Notes: a model not told the origin generated them from the sequence alone. A DNA stretch of 64,000 bases from Xenophilus aerolatus (GCA_029968055.1 JASCNX010000007.1:62001-126000); one strand, 5' to 3'. Numbered from the stretch's first letter, positions 32,558 through 41,185 are shown. Translations and numbers: made by a program.

Positions 32558-32580
32558 CGATTTAGGGGCTAACCCCATCG
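32558..32580. promoter_or_regulatory. Dyad upstream of the MHS transporter gene
   Basis: CGAT..GGGG-CTAA-CCCC-ATCG forms an interrupted dyad about 105 bases upstream of the transporter start codon. It could be a regulator binding site; no promoter could be fixed relative to it. Confidence 0.35.
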
Positions 32581-32708
32581 CCCGTTTTCAGGATGCAGAA
32601 ACCTCGCGATGCAGGCTCCGGGATCACCCGTAGAGCGCTGCACGCGCAGGCCGCGGGCGACGTGGAATCGTCAGCAAAGTACGAGACCATCGCACCCGCG
32701 CAACGGCC

Positions 32709-33350
32709 TCACGCGCGAGGCCGCGTGAGCCCCGGGCGCTGGTCCGCCTGCAGATACGCGGGGCTGTCGAACCACTCGTCACCCGCCAGGTAGGCGCGCA
32801 GCATGGCCAGCCCGTCGAAGCCCCAGAACAGCCGGCCGTCGACGACGTAGCTCGGCGTGCCGAACACACCCGCGGCCACAGCCGCGTCGGTGCCGGCGCG
32901 CAGCTGCGCCTTGACCGCGTCGCCGTTCAGCTCGCGCACCAGAGGCAGGCACTGCGCCAGCGCCTCGTAGCGCACCGGGTCGCCCGCCTCGGTGCCGCCG
33001 CGCCAGACCTCGTGCAGGATGGTCTCGGCCACGTAGCGGTTGATCTCGCCGTCCTCGGTGGTGGCCAGCGCCAGGCGCAGGTGCGGCAGCGGGTTGTAGG
33101 GGTGGGTGGCCGGCATCTCGATCGGGATGCCGTGTGCATGGCCCAGCCACAGCACGTGCTGGTAGGTCCAGGTGCGCTTGGCCGGGATCTCGGCCGGCCC
33201 GAGCTGCCCGTGGTGCTTGAGCAGCGCGCCGAGCAGGATCGGCCGGTAGGCCACGCTGTAGCTCAGCCCCTCCAGCGCCTGCGGCAGGTGCTCGAAGGCG
33301 AGGTAGGCGTAGGGCGAGATGAAATCCAGGTAGAAATCGATGTGCTTCAT
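32709..33350 (-). CDS. DsbA-like 2-hydroxychromene-2-carboxylate isomerase-family protein
   Basis: A 213-residue thioredoxin-fold protein of the HCCA isomerase/GST kappa family. DFYLDFISPYAYLA holds the catalytic Ser in place of the DsbA CxxC. GVFGTPSYVVDG and FWGFDGLAML are the C-terminal family motifs. Members perform glutathione-dependent isomerisation in naphthalene catabolism, but most homologues have unknown substrates. No aromatic catabolism genes are nearby. Its ATG overlaps the DUF1289 stop (ATGA). Confidence 0.88.
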   Translation of the reverse strand: MKHIDFYLDFISPYAYLAFEHLPQALEGLSYSVAYRPILLGALLKHHGQLGPAEIPAKRTWTYQHVLWLGHAHGIPIEMPATHPYNPLPHLRLALATTEDGEINRYVAETILHEVWRGGTEAGDPVRYEALAQCLPLVRELNGDAVKAQLRAGTDAAVAAGVFGTPSYVVDGRLFWGFDGLAMLRAYLAGDEWFDSPAYLQADQRPGLTRPRA

Positions 33351-33586
33351 GGGCCGTGTGTCTCCGTGTCGTCGATGCGTTGTTCGAGCCGCGCCCACAC
33401 CGCCAGGCGCTGCGCGTCGTCCATCGCGCTCCAGTGCGCGATCTCGTCCAGGGTGCGCCAGCAGCCAAGGCACCAGCCGGTCGCCGCATCCATGCGGCAC
33501 ACCGAGGTGCATGGCGACGGCACGGGCTCCAGGCCCTTCGCGACCGCAGCGCGCACCAGCGCTGCGCGATCGACTATCGGATGCAT
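33347..33586 (-). CDS. DUF1289 Cys-rich small protein
   Basis: A 79-residue protein whose core SPCTSVCRMDAATGWCLGCWRT is the DUF1289 pattern with four conserved Cys, likely a metal or Fe-S site. The following helix (LDEIAHWSAMDDAQRLAVW) is also typical. It sits between YbaK and the DsbA-like gene, 4 bases after the first and overlapping the second by 4. The function of the family is not established. Confidence 0.9.
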   Translation of the reverse strand: MHPIVDRAALVRAAVAKGLEPVPSPCTSVCRMDAATGWCLGCWRTLDEIAHWSAMDDAQRLAVWARLEQRIDDTETHGP

Positions 33587-33590
33587 GGCA

Positions 33591-34097
33591 TCAGCCCGCC
33601 GGCGCCTGCACCACGTCGGCCACCGGGGCGCCGCCGGTGAGGGCCTCGAGGTCGGCGGGGCGCAGCTTGAACACGGCATGCGGATGGCCGGCCGCGGCCC
33701 AGATCTCGTCGAAGCGGAACAGCTCGCGGTCGATCAGCACCACCGGCGCGGTCGCATGCGCCACCGGCGACACGCCGCCGATCGAGAAGCCGGTGCGGGC
33801 CTTGACGAATTCGGCATCCGCGCGGCCGGTCTTGCCGACCAGCGCATCGACCTTCTTCTCGTCCACCCGCCGGTCGCCGGAGGTGACGACCAGCACGGCG
33901 ACCTCGTCGGCCTTGCGGCGGAAGATGATGCTCTTGGCAATCTGCCCTACGGCGATGCCCAGCGCATCGGCGGCCTGCTGGGCGGTGCGCGCGGCGTCGT
34001 CAAGCATGACCGGGGCATGGGGATGGCCGCTGGCCTCGAGGTGGCGGGCGACGCGCTGGACGCCCTCGGGCAGGGAATGGAGTTCGGAACCGCACAT
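33591..34097 (-). CDS. YbaK/EbsC-family aminoacyl-tRNA deacylase
   Basis: A 168-residue YbaK-like protein. Family members hydrolyse mischarged aminoacyl-tRNA (Cys- or Ala-tRNAPro). The Lys of AKSIIFR and the loop GFSIGGVSPVAH match the ProX/YbaK active-site region. The ATG at 34097 is chosen because it begins the compact domain. It heads a three-gene minus-strand unit with DUF1289 and the DsbA-like protein and is divergent from the nir operon. Confidence 0.88.
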   Translation of the reverse strand: MCGSELHSLPEGVQRVARHLEASGHPHAPVMLDDAARTAQQAADALGIAVGQIAKSIIFRRKADEVAVLVVTSGDRRVDEKKVDALVGKTGRADAEFVKARTGFSIGGVSPVAHATAPVVLIDRELFRFDEIWAAAGHPHAVFKLRPADLEALTGGAPVADVVQAPAG

Positions 34098-34240
34098 GGC
34101 CCCGAGCTTACGCAAAAGCCCGCCGCGCCGCCGCACCATGGCGGACCGCCGCTGCGCCATCCGCGGGCACCGGCCGGGCCGCGCAGGGGGTGCGGTGCAC
34201 CCGATCGCGGCAAAAGAGGCGCCAAAGCCCCCGAAAAGCC

Positions 34241-34257
34241 GGGCACGCAACTTGCAT
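34241..34257 (+). promoter_or_regulatory. Sigma-54 promoter of the nirB operon
   Basis: GGGCACGCAACTTGCAT matches the -24/-12 consensus TGGCACG-N4-TTGCA except for the first base. GG (34242) and GC (34254) are exactly 12 bases apart. Transcription would start near 34267. Nitrogen-assimilation operons in proteobacteria commonly use RpoN with NtrC, so nitrogen limitation control is expected. I could not define the enhancer sites. Confidence 0.85.
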
Positions 34258-34273
34258 GACCCTGAACGCTGAT

Positions 34274-34327
34274 CCGCGGGCATCGTTGCCCCGGTCCTGA
34301 CTCAGCACCTCCGCTAACGAAGGCGGA
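34274..34327 (+). promoter_or_regulatory. Two-hairpin ANTAR (NasT-type) antitermination target
   Basis: Two hairpins with 6-base loops lie at the very start of the predicted transcript. Hairpin 1 (34274-34294) has loop ATCGTT and a stem GGGC/GCCC extended past one bulge. Hairpin 2 (34310-34327) has loop AACGAA on stem TCCGCT/GGCGGA. Both loops have A at position 1 and G at position 4, the defining bases of ANTAR-protein RNA targets. The 15-base linker is within the known range. NasT itself is not in this window. Confidence 0.75.
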
Positions 34328-34389
34328 ACCCCGAGCGAGCTGACGCCCACCCGGCCAGAAGGTCGAGGGCAGCCAGCCCGGTTGTTCCA

Positions 34390-34468
34390 ACACGAATCGC
34401 GTTCGTGTGCCTGCGGGGGTGCCCATCCGCACCCACCCCGAGCTTCCCGGCCGCCGCCCTGCGGCCGG
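34390..34468 (+). promoter_or_regulatory. Further leader hairpins before nirB
   Basis: A perfect 7-bp hairpin ACACGAA-TCGCG-TTCGTGT (34390-34408), a GGGTGC/GCACCC stem near 34415-34433 and a perfect 8-bp CCGGCCGC/GCGGCCGG stem (34447-34468) fill the leader. One of them may act as the attenuator that the antitermination system overcomes. None is followed by a clear U-run. Confidence 0.4.
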
Positions 34469-34506
34469 ACGCCCGCCGGCCCGTGCGCGAGCAGGAGATC
34501 CGACAC

Positions 34507-37023
34507 ATGAAGATCGTTGTCATCGGCCACGGCATGGTGGGCCACAAGTTCCTCGAGCAGCTGCACGAACTCGCACTGCCCGGGACCGAGGTCACCGTGC
34601 TGTGCGAAGAGCCCCGCGCGGCCTACGACCGCGTGCACCTGTCCGAATTCTTCGCCGGCAAGAGCGCGCAGGACCTGTCGCTGGTCGAGCCCGGCTTCTT
34701 CGAGGCGAGCGGCTTCTCGCTGCGCCTGGCGGCGCGCGCCGTGGCCATCGAGCGGCGCAACAACACCGTCACCACCGCCGACGGCGAGGTGCTGCCCTAC
34801 GACAAGCTGGTGCTGGCCACGGGCTCGGTGCCCTTCGTGCCGGCCGTGCCGGGCCGCGACCGGGCGAATTGCTTCGTCTACCGCACCATCGAGGACCTGG
34901 AGGCCATGCAGGAATGCGGCGCGCGCAGCAGGACCGGCGTGGTGGTGGGCGGCGGCCTGCTGGGCCTGGAATGCGCCAAGGCCCTGCGCGACCTGGGCCT
35001 GGAAACGCATGTGGTCGAGTTCGCGCCGCGCCTGATGGCCGTGCAGGTGGACGACGGCGGCGGCCGCACCCTGCGCAGCAAGATCGAGCAGCTCGGCGTG
35101 CAGGTGCACACCAGCCGCAACACGGTCGAGATCACCGACGGCGCCACGGCGCGCCACCGCATGGTGTTCGCCGACGGGACGTGGCTGGAGACCGACATGA
35201 TCGTCTTCTCGGCCGGCATCCGCCCGCAGGACGCACTGGCCCGCCAGGCCCAGCTCGCCGTCGGCCCGCGCGGGGGCATCGCCATCGACAGCCACTGCCG
35301 CACCAGCGACCCTGACGTGTACGCCATCGGCGAATGCGCGGCCTGGAACGAGCAGGTCTTCGGCCTCGTCGCCCCCGGCTACGACATGGCGCGCGTGGCG
35401 GCCCGCCACATCGCCGGAGAGGCCGACGCGGCCTTCACCGGCGCCGACATGAGCACCAAGCTCAAGCTGATGGGCGTGGACGTCGCCAGCATCGGCGACG
35501 CCCATGGCAAGACGCCGCACTCGCGCGCCTTCCAGTACATCGACGAGCGCAAGCAGGTCTACAAGAAGATCGTCGTCAGCGAGGACGGCAAGCAACTGCT
35601 GGGCGCCGTGCTGGTGGGCAACGCCGACGAGTACGGCACGCTGCTGCAGATGGCGCTCAACGGCATCGCGCTGCCCGAGGAGCCCGAGTTCCTGATCCTG
35701 CCGTCCAGCGACGGCAAGGCCAAGCCGGGCCTGGGCGTGGAGGCCCTGCCCGACAGCGCGCAGATCTGCTCGTGCAACAGCGTGAGCAAGGGCCAGATCT
35801 GCGCCGCCGTGGGCGAAGGCGCCTGCACCGTGGCCGAGCTCAAGGCCTGCACGAAGGCCGGCGCCACCTGCGGCGGCTGCGTGCCGCTGGTCACGCAGGT
35901 GATGAAGTTCGAGATGGCGCGCCGCGGCATGGCGGTCAACAACCACCTGTGCGAGCACTTCGCGTACTCGCGCCAGGAGCTGTACCACCTGGTGCGCGTG
36001 GGTCAGATCCGCACCTTCGACGAGCTGCTGGCCAAGCACGGCCAGGGTCTGGGCTGCGACATCTGCAAGCCGGCGGCCGCGAGCGTGCTGGCCTCGTGCT
36101 GGAACGATTTCGTGCTCAAGCCGCAGCTGGCCAAGCTGCAGGACAGCAACGACTACTTCCTGGGCAACATCCAGAAGGACGGCACCTACTCGGTGGTGCC
36201 GCGCATGCCCGGCGGCGAGGTGACGCCCGACGGGCTGATCGCCGTCGGCACCGTGGCCAAGAAGTACGGCCTGTACACCAAGGTCACGGGCGGCGCGCGG
36301 GTCGACATGTTCGGCGCGCGGCTGGAGCAGCTGCCGCTGATCTGGGAGGAGCTCATCGCCGCCGGCTTCGAGTCGGGCCATGCCTACGGCAAGTCGCTGC
36401 GCACGGTGAAGAGCTGCGTGGGTAGCACCTGGTGCCGCTACGGCGTGGACGACTCGGTCGGCCTCGCGGTGGAGCTGGAGAACCGCTACAAGGGCCTGCG
36501 CGCGCCGCACAAGATCAAGTTCGGCGTCTCAGGCTGCACGCGCGAGTGCGCCGAGGCGCAGGGCAAGGACGTGGGCATCATCGCCACCGACAAGGGCTGG
36601 AACCTCTACGTGGCCGGCAACGGCGGCATGAAGCCGCGCCATGCCGAGCTCATCGCGTCGGACCTCTCCAAGGCCGACCTGATCCGCCTGATCGACCGCT
36701 TCCTCATGTTCTACGTGCGCACCGCCGACCGGCTGCAGCGCACCAGCACCTGGCGCGAGTCGCTCGAAGGCGGCCTGGACTACCTCAAGGACGTGCTCGT
36801 CGGCGACAGCCTGGGCCTGGGCGCCGAACTCGAGGCGCAGATGCAGCACGTGGTCGACACCTACCAGTGCGAATGGAAGACCGCCGTGACCACGCCCGAG
36901 GTGCGCCAGCGCTTCCGCAGCTTCGTCAACAGCGACAAGCCGGACGAGCACATCGTGTTCGTCAACGAGCGCGGGCAGATCCGCCCGGCACGCGCCGAGG
37001 AGCGCTCCCAAGAACCCGCCTGA
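34507..37023 (+). CDS. nirB: Assimilatory nitrite reductase large subunit
   Basis: An 838-residue NirB. The NADH/FAD domains occupy the first ~400 residues (GHGMVG at 6-11), then a BFD-like [2Fe-2S] region with CSCN at 421 and CGGC nearby, then the sulfite/nitrite reductase domains. The siroheme-[4Fe-4S] ligands are C637, C643, C677 and C681. The enzyme reduces nitrite to ammonium with NADH in the cytoplasm. The ATG at 34507 has AGGAG about 9 bases upstream. It is the first gene of nirB-nirD-nirC-PP2C/kinase. Confidence 0.97.
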   Translation: MKIVVIGHGMVGHKFLEQLHELALPGTEVTVLCEEPRAAYDRVHLSEFFAGKSAQDLSLVEPGFFEASGFSLRLAARAVAIERRNNTVTTADGEVLPYDKLVLATGSVPFVPAVPGRDRANCFVYRTIEDLEAMQECGARSRTGVVVGGGLLGLECAKALRDLGLETHVVEFAPRLMAVQVDDGGGRTLRSKIEQLGVQVHTSRNTVEITDGATARHRMVFADGTWLETDMIVFSAGIRPQDALARQAQLAVGPRGGIAIDSHCRTSDPDVYAIGECAAWNEQVFGLVAPGYDMARVAARHIAGEADAAFTGADMSTKLKLMGVDVASIGDAHGKTPHSRAFQYIDERKQVYKKIVVSEDGKQLLGAVLVGNADEYGTLLQMALNGIALPEEPEFLILPSSDGKAKPGLGVEALPDSAQICSCNSVSKGQICAAVGEGACTVAELKACTKAGATCGGCVPLVTQVMKFEMARRGMAVNNHLCEHFAYSRQELYHLVRVGQIRTFDELLAKHGQGLGCDICKPAAASVLASCWNDFVLKPQLAKLQDSNDYFLGNIQKDGTYSVVPRMPGGEVTPDGLIAVGTVAKKYGLYTKVTGGARVDMFGARLEQLPLIWEELIAAGFESGHAYGKSLRTVKSCVGSTWCRYGVDDSVGLAVELENRYKGLRAPHKIKFGVSGCTRECAEAQGKDVGIIATDKGWNLYVAGNGGMKPRHAELIASDLSKADLIRLIDRFLMFYVRTADRLQRTSTWRESLEGGLDYLKDVLVGDSLGLGAELEAQMQHVVDTYQCEWKTAVTTPEVRQRFRSFVNSDKPDEHIVFVNERGQIRPARAEERSQEPA

Positions 37024-37034
37024 TGCCACTTTGA

Positions 37035-37118
37035 CCGTTCACGCTGAGCCTGTCGAAGCGCGGCGCACGGCGTCGACCCTTCGACAGGCTCAGGACAGGC
37101 CAAGCTCAGCCCGAACGG
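37035..37118. repeat. Intergenic palindromic repeat between nirB and nirD (family 1, copy 2)
   Basis: An 84-bp element starting CCGTTCACGCTGAGCCTGTC and ending AAGCTCAGCCCGAACGG, with an additional inner GACAGGCTCAGGACAGG. It shares ends and arms with the in-frame elements in uvrA and liuB. It starts 11 bases after the nirB stop and would form a hairpin in the operon mRNA, which could affect nirB/nirD ratios. Confidence 0.88.
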
Positions 37119-37156
37119 CCTTCGATGGCCCACCCCTTGCCCCTGAGGACCCCACC

Positions 37157-37528
37157 ATGAACATGCCTGCCCCCGAATGGACCCTCGAGGCCGCCACCGG
37201 CTGGACGCCCGTGTGCCGCCTCGACGACATCCTGCCCGACACCGGCGTCTGCGCCCGCGTGCAGGGCCGCCACGTCGCGGTGTTCCGCGTCGGTGCCGAC
37301 CGGCTCTACGCCATCGACAACGTCGACCCCAAGTCCGGCGCCAGCGTGCTGTCGCGCGGCCTGGTCGGCAACCTCGGCGAGCGCATCGTCGTCGCCTCGC
37401 CGCTGTACAAGAACCACTTCGACCTCGCCACCGGCGAGTGCGTGGAAGCCGCCGAGCACTCGGTGCGCGCCCATGCCGTGCGTGCCGACGACGGCCGCGT
37501 CTTCGTCTCCCTCGCGCCGTCCGCCTGA
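37157..37528 (+). CDS. nirD: Nitrite reductase small subunit
   Basis: A 123-residue NirD with the Rieske-like fold (VCRLDDILPDTGVCARV, then VFRVGADRLYAIDN). As in other NirD proteins the Rieske Fe-S ligands are missing, for example DNVDPKSG where a Rieske protein has CxH. It partners NirB in nitrite reduction. The ATG at 37157 is chosen; the in-frame upstream extension is only the translated repeat at 37035-37118. Confidence 0.95.
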   Translation: MNMPAPEWTLEAATGWTPVCRLDDILPDTGVCARVQGRHVAVFRVGADRLYAIDNVDPKSGASVLSRGLVGNLGERIVVASPLYKNHFDLATGECVEAAEHSVRAHAVRADDGRVFVSLAPSA

Positions 37529-37564
37529 ACGCCGGACCCCCGCCCCACCCTTCAAGGAACAACC

Positions 37565-38425
37565 ATGGCCTATCTCGCTCCTGCCGAATTCGTGACCAAG
37601 ATGGTCGACGCCGGCGAATCCAAGCTGCTCATGTCCACCCGCGACACGCTGATCCGCTCGTACATGGCCGGCGCCATCCTCGCGCTCGCCGCCGCCTTCG
37701 CGGTCACCGTCACCGTCAACACCGGCAACGCGCTGGTCGGTGCGATGCTGTTCCCGGTCGGCTTCATCATGCTGTACCTGATGGGCTTCGACCTGCTCAC
37801 CGGCGTGTTCACGCTGGCACCGCTGGCCGTGATCGACAAGCGCCCCGGCGCCACCTGGCGCGGCGTGTGGCGCAACTGGGGACTGGTGTTCGTGGGCAAC
37901 TTCGCCGGCGCGCTCACCGTGGCGGTGTTCATGGCGATCATCTTCACCTTCGGCTTCTCGGAGGCGCCCAACGCCATCGGCCAGAAGCTGGGCCACATCG
38001 GCGAGGGCCGCACGCTCGGCTACTCGGCCCACGGCGCGGCCGGCATGCTCACGCTGTTCATCCGTGCGGTGATGTGCAACTGGATGGTGTCCACCGGCGT
38101 GGTGGCGGCCATGATGTCCACCAGCGTGTCGGGCAAGGCCATCGCGATGTGGATGCCGATCATGGTGTTCTTCTACATGGGCTTCGAACACTCGATCGTC
38201 AACATGTTCCTGTTCCCCACCGGCCTGATGCTGGGTGGCAACTTCACGCTGATGGACTACTTCATCTGGAATGAACTGCCGACGGTGCTGGGCAACCTCG
38301 TCGGCGGCCTGACCTTCGTCGGCGCCACGCTCTACTCCACGCACTACAAGACCGCGCCCAAGCGCGTGGTGACGACCACCGCACCGGTGGCCGCGCGCAG
38401 CACGGCGCCGCGCGCCACCGCCTGA
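37565..38425 (+). CDS. nirC: Formate/nitrite transporter-family channel (NirC-like)
   Basis: A 286-residue FNT-family membrane protein with about six transmembrane segments. Nitrite entry is the likely role given its place between nirD and the kinase gene. The motifs GFDLLTGVFTL, FVGNFAGA, RAVMCNWMV and GFEHSIVNMF are family features. The C-terminal 30 residues are polar and variable. The start ATG 37565 has AAGGAA upstream. Formate transport is an alternative that the context argues against. Confidence 0.92.
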   Translation: MAYLAPAEFVTKMVDAGESKLLMSTRDTLIRSYMAGAILALAAAFAVTVTVNTGNALVGAMLFPVGFIMLYLMGFDLLTGVFTLAPLAVIDKRPGATWRGVWRNWGLVFVGNFAGALTVAVFMAIIFTFGFSEAPNAIGQKLGHIGEGRTLGYSAHGAAGMLTLFIRAVMCNWMVSTGVVAAMMSTSVSGKAIAMWMPIMVFFYMGFEHSIVNMFLFPTGLMLGGNFTLMDYFIWNELPTVLGNLVGGLTFVGATLYSTHYKTAPKRVVTTTAPVAARSTAPRATA

Positions 38426-38436
38426 GCCCGGCCGCG

Positions 38437-40173
38437 ATGGCGGACAGCCTGCGCGTCGCCATCGGCCAGCATTCGGCCCCGGGGCCCATGGGGCCGAACC
38501 AGGACTTCCACGGCGCGATGCTGCCCGCCGGCCACCTGCTGGCCACCAAGGGCATCGCGCTGGCGCTGGCCGACGGCATCGGTTCCAGCGCCGTGAGCCA
38601 GATGGCGAGCGCCGCCGCAGTGCGCTGCTTCCTCGACGACTACTACGCCACGCCGGAGGCCTGGTCCACGCGCCGCTCGGCGCAGGAGGTGCTCAACGCC
38701 ACCAACGCCTGGCTGCATGCGCAGAACCAGCGCGGCGACGCCCGCTTCGACCGCGACCGCGGCCAGGTCTGCACCTTCACGGCGCTGGTCCTCAAGGGCC
38801 GCCGGATGCACCTGCTGCACGTGGGCGATGCGCGGGTGTACCGCGTGCATGCGCAGGCACTCGAGCAGCTCACGCTGGACCACCGCGTGCACCTCTCGTC
38901 GGCCGAGTCGTACCTGGCCCGCGCGCTCGGCACCGGGCCGCACGTGGAGATCGACTACGACTGCTGGGAGGCCGAGGCCGGCGAGTTGTATCTGCTGGCC
39001 ACCGACGGCGTGCATGACGGCCTCGACGCCGCCACCGTGCAGGCCGCGCTGGCGGACTGCGGCGGCGCGCTGGATGCCGCGGCGCAGGCGCTGGTCGCGC
39101 AGGCCCATGCGCGCGGCAGCGAGGACGACGCCACCGTGCAGCTGCTGCGGGTGGACGCCCTGCCGCCGCCCGACGCCACGCTGCACATCGCCGCGCGCGA
39201 GGGGCTGGCGTGGCCGCCCGCGCTGTCGGCCGGCCAGTGCTTCGAAGGCTTCACGCTCGTGCGCGAGCTGCACCAGAGCGCGCGCAGCCAGGTCTGGCTG
39301 GCCACCGACGAGGCCACGGGGCGGTCCGCGGCCCTGAAGGTGCCGGCCTCGGACCTGCGCGAGCAGCCGGCGCAGCTCGACCGCTTCGCGCTCGAGGAAT
39401 GGGTGGCACGGCGCATCGACAGCCCGCACGTGGTGCGGGCCGCGGCGGCCGAGCGCCCGCGCCGCCATCTGTGCGTGGCGCTGGACTACATCGAGGGCAT
39501 CACGCTCGCACAGTGGCGCACCGACCACCCGCGCCCGGCGCTGGAGGCCGTGCGCGCCCTCGTCGCCCAGGTGGCCCGCGGGCTGCAGGCCCTGCACCGG
39601 CGCGAGATGCTGCACCAGGACCTGCGGCCGGAGAACGTGATGATCGACCGCAGCGGCACCGTCCGGCTGATCGACCTGGGCGGCGTGCATGTCGCGGGGC
39701 TCGCGGAGGCGGGCGCTGCCGCGGGGGTCGGCGAGGTCGTGGGCACGCTCCAGTACACCGCGCCCGAATACTTCGTCGGCCCCGGCGGCAGCGAGCGCTC
39801 GGACCTGTTCGCGCTGGCCGTGCTCACCTACCACCTGCTCGGTGGCCAGCTGCCCTACGGCCTGGACGCCGCGCGCGTGCGCACGCCGGCCGACGTGCGC
39901 CGGCTGCGCTATGTGCCGCTGCGACAGTTCCGGCCCGAGCTGCCGCCCTGGCTGGACGCGGTGCTGCACAAGGCGCTGCAGCCGGACCCACTGCGGCGGC
40001 AGGAGACGGTGTCCGAGTTCGTGTTCGACCTGCACCAGCCGGGGCCCGCCTTTCTTCGCGCGGGCACGCTGCCGCTGGTGGAACGCCACCCGGTGCTGTT
40101 CTGGCAGTGGAGCACGCTGCTGCTGGCGGTGGCGGTCGTGGTGCTGCTGGGCCTGCGCGCATTCGGCCGCTGA
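38437..40173 (+). CDS. Bifunctional PP2C phosphatase/Ser-Thr kinase, membrane-anchored
   Basis: A 578-residue fusion. Residues 1-245 form a PP2C phosphatase (LALADGIGSS, LLHVGDARVYR, LLATDGVHD, GSEDDATV). About 268-530 form a Hanks-type kinase (ALKVPAS with the ATP Lys, catalytic Asp395 in HQDLRPENVM, DLGG in place of DFG, GTLQYTAPEY). A single C-terminal transmembrane helix lies near 553-573. Proteins of this layout accompany nitrate/nitrite assimilation operons in several proteobacteria, with unknown targets. It starts 12 bases after nirC. The order PP2C, kinase, membrane anchor suggests local control of the nitrite channel or reductase. Confidence 0.9.
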   Translation: MADSLRVAIGQHSAPGPMGPNQDFHGAMLPAGHLLATKGIALALADGIGSSAVSQMASAAAVRCFLDDYYATPEAWSTRRSAQEVLNATNAWLHAQNQRGDARFDRDRGQVCTFTALVLKGRRMHLLHVGDARVYRVHAQALEQLTLDHRVHLSSAESYLARALGTGPHVEIDYDCWEAEAGELYLLATDGVHDGLDAATVQAALADCGGALDAAAQALVAQAHARGSEDDATVQLLRVDALPPPDATLHIAAREGLAWPPALSAGQCFEGFTLVRELHQSARSQVWLATDEATGRSAALKVPASDLREQPAQLDRFALEEWVARRIDSPHVVRAAAAERPRRHLCVALDYIEGITLAQWRTDHPRPALEAVRALVAQVARGLQALHRREMLHQDLRPENVMIDRSGTVRLIDLGGVHVAGLAEAGAAAGVGEVVGTLQYTAPEYFVGPGGSERSDLFALAVLTYHLLGGQLPYGLDAARVRTPADVRRLRYVPLRQFRPELPPWLDAVLHKALQPDPLRRQETVSEFVFDLHQPGPAFLRAGTLPLVERHPVLFWQWSTLLLAVAVVVLLGLRAFGR

Positions 40174-40243
40174 GGGCCAAGGCGCCGTCGACCCGCGGCG
40201 CACGCGGCACAGGCGCCGCGGCCGGGTTCGTCGCGTTCCTGAC

Positions 40244-40260
40244 GATCGGCGGCGCCGATC
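40244..40260. terminator. Hairpin between convergent kinase and HMG-CoA lyase genes
   Basis: Perfect 7-bp stem GATCGGC-GGC-GCCGATC that runs into the stop codon of the lyase gene. It has no T-run on either side. It may act as a weak convergent terminator. Confidence 0.3.
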
Positions 40261-41185
40261 AGCCCGCGCGCTTGGTGCGGATCGCCTTGGAGGCGCGCGA
40301 GTTGGGCTCGCGGCCCAGCGCCTGGCTGATGAACACGCCGGTGTCGATCAATGCGTCGAGGTCGATGCCGGTGTCGATCCCCATGCCGTGCAGCATGTAG
40401 ACCACGTCCTCGGTCGCGACGTTGCCCGTCGCACCCTTGGCATAGGGGCAGCCCCCCAGGCCGGCCACCGAGGACTGGTGATTCCACACGCCCAGCTCCA
40501 GCGCCGCCAGCGTGTTCGACAGCGCCTGCCCATAGGTGTCGTGGAAATGGCCCGAGACCTCGTCGACGGAGAAATGCGCCAGCGTGGCCTCCAGCGCCGC
40601 CTGCACCTTGCGCGGCGTGCCGACGCCGATCGTGTCGGCCACGTCCACGCGCGCCACGCCGATGCCCTTCATGAGCCCCGCCAGGTAGCCCACCTTCGCA
40701 GGAGCGATGTCGCCTTCGTACGGGCAGCCGACGGTGCAGCTCATGGCGCCGCGCACTGCGATGCCCTTGGCGCGGGCGGCCTCGACCACGGGCGCGAAGC
40801 GCTCGATGCTCTCGGCGATCGAGCAGTTGATGTTCTTCTGGCTGAAGGCCTCGCTGGCGGCGCCGAAGACGACGATCTCGTCGGGCCACTCGGCGCGCGG
40901 CGCGGCGATGGCGGCCTCGAAGCCCTTCATGTTGGGCGTGAGCACCGAGTAGCGCACGCCCTCGCGGCGGCGGATGCCGTGCATCACGGAGGCGTTGTCG
41001 CCCATCTGGGGCACCCACTTGGGGCTGACGAAACTGGTGACCTCGATCTCGCGCAGGCCGGCGTCCTGCAGGCGGTGCACGAGCTCGATCTTGGTGGCAG
41101 CCGGCACCGGCTGCTTCTCGTTCTGCAGGCCGTCGCGCGGGCCGACGTCGATGAGGCGGACGCGGGAGGGAAGGGGCATGGGCAT
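40259..41185 (-). CDS. Hydroxymethylglutaryl-CoA lyase
   Basis: A 308-residue HMG-CoA lyase that splits HMG-CoA into acetyl-CoA and acetoacetate, the last step of leucine breakdown. DVGPRDGLQNE gives the catalytic Arg and metal Asp, the strand HFHDTYGQ gives metal-binding His, and GCPYAKGATGNVATEDV holds the active-site Cys. Start ATG 41185; ATG 41179 is also possible. It is separated from the other liu genes by two membrane/periplasmic genes and ghrA, but on the same strand. Confidence 0.95.
   Translation of the reverse strand: MPMPLPSRVRLIDVGPRDGLQNEKQPVPAATKIELVHRLQDAGLREIEVTSFVSPKWVPQMGDNASVMHGIRRREGVRYSVLTPNMKGFEAAIAAPRAEWPDEIVVFGAASEAFSQKNINCSIAESIERFAPVVEAARAKGIAVRGAMSCTVGCPYEGDIAPAKVGYLAGLMKGIGVARVDVADTIGVGTPRKVQAALEATLAHFSVDEVSGHFHDTYGQALSNTLAALELGVWNHQSSVAGLGGCPYAKGATGNVATEDVVYMLHGMGIDTGIDLDALIDTGVFISQALGREPNSRASKAIRTKRAG

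Noticed and set aside
37031-37156. Longer NirD start at 37031
   Set aside because: The extra N-terminal residues are only the translation of the palindromic repeat; the ATG at 37157 begins the conserved NirD sequence.
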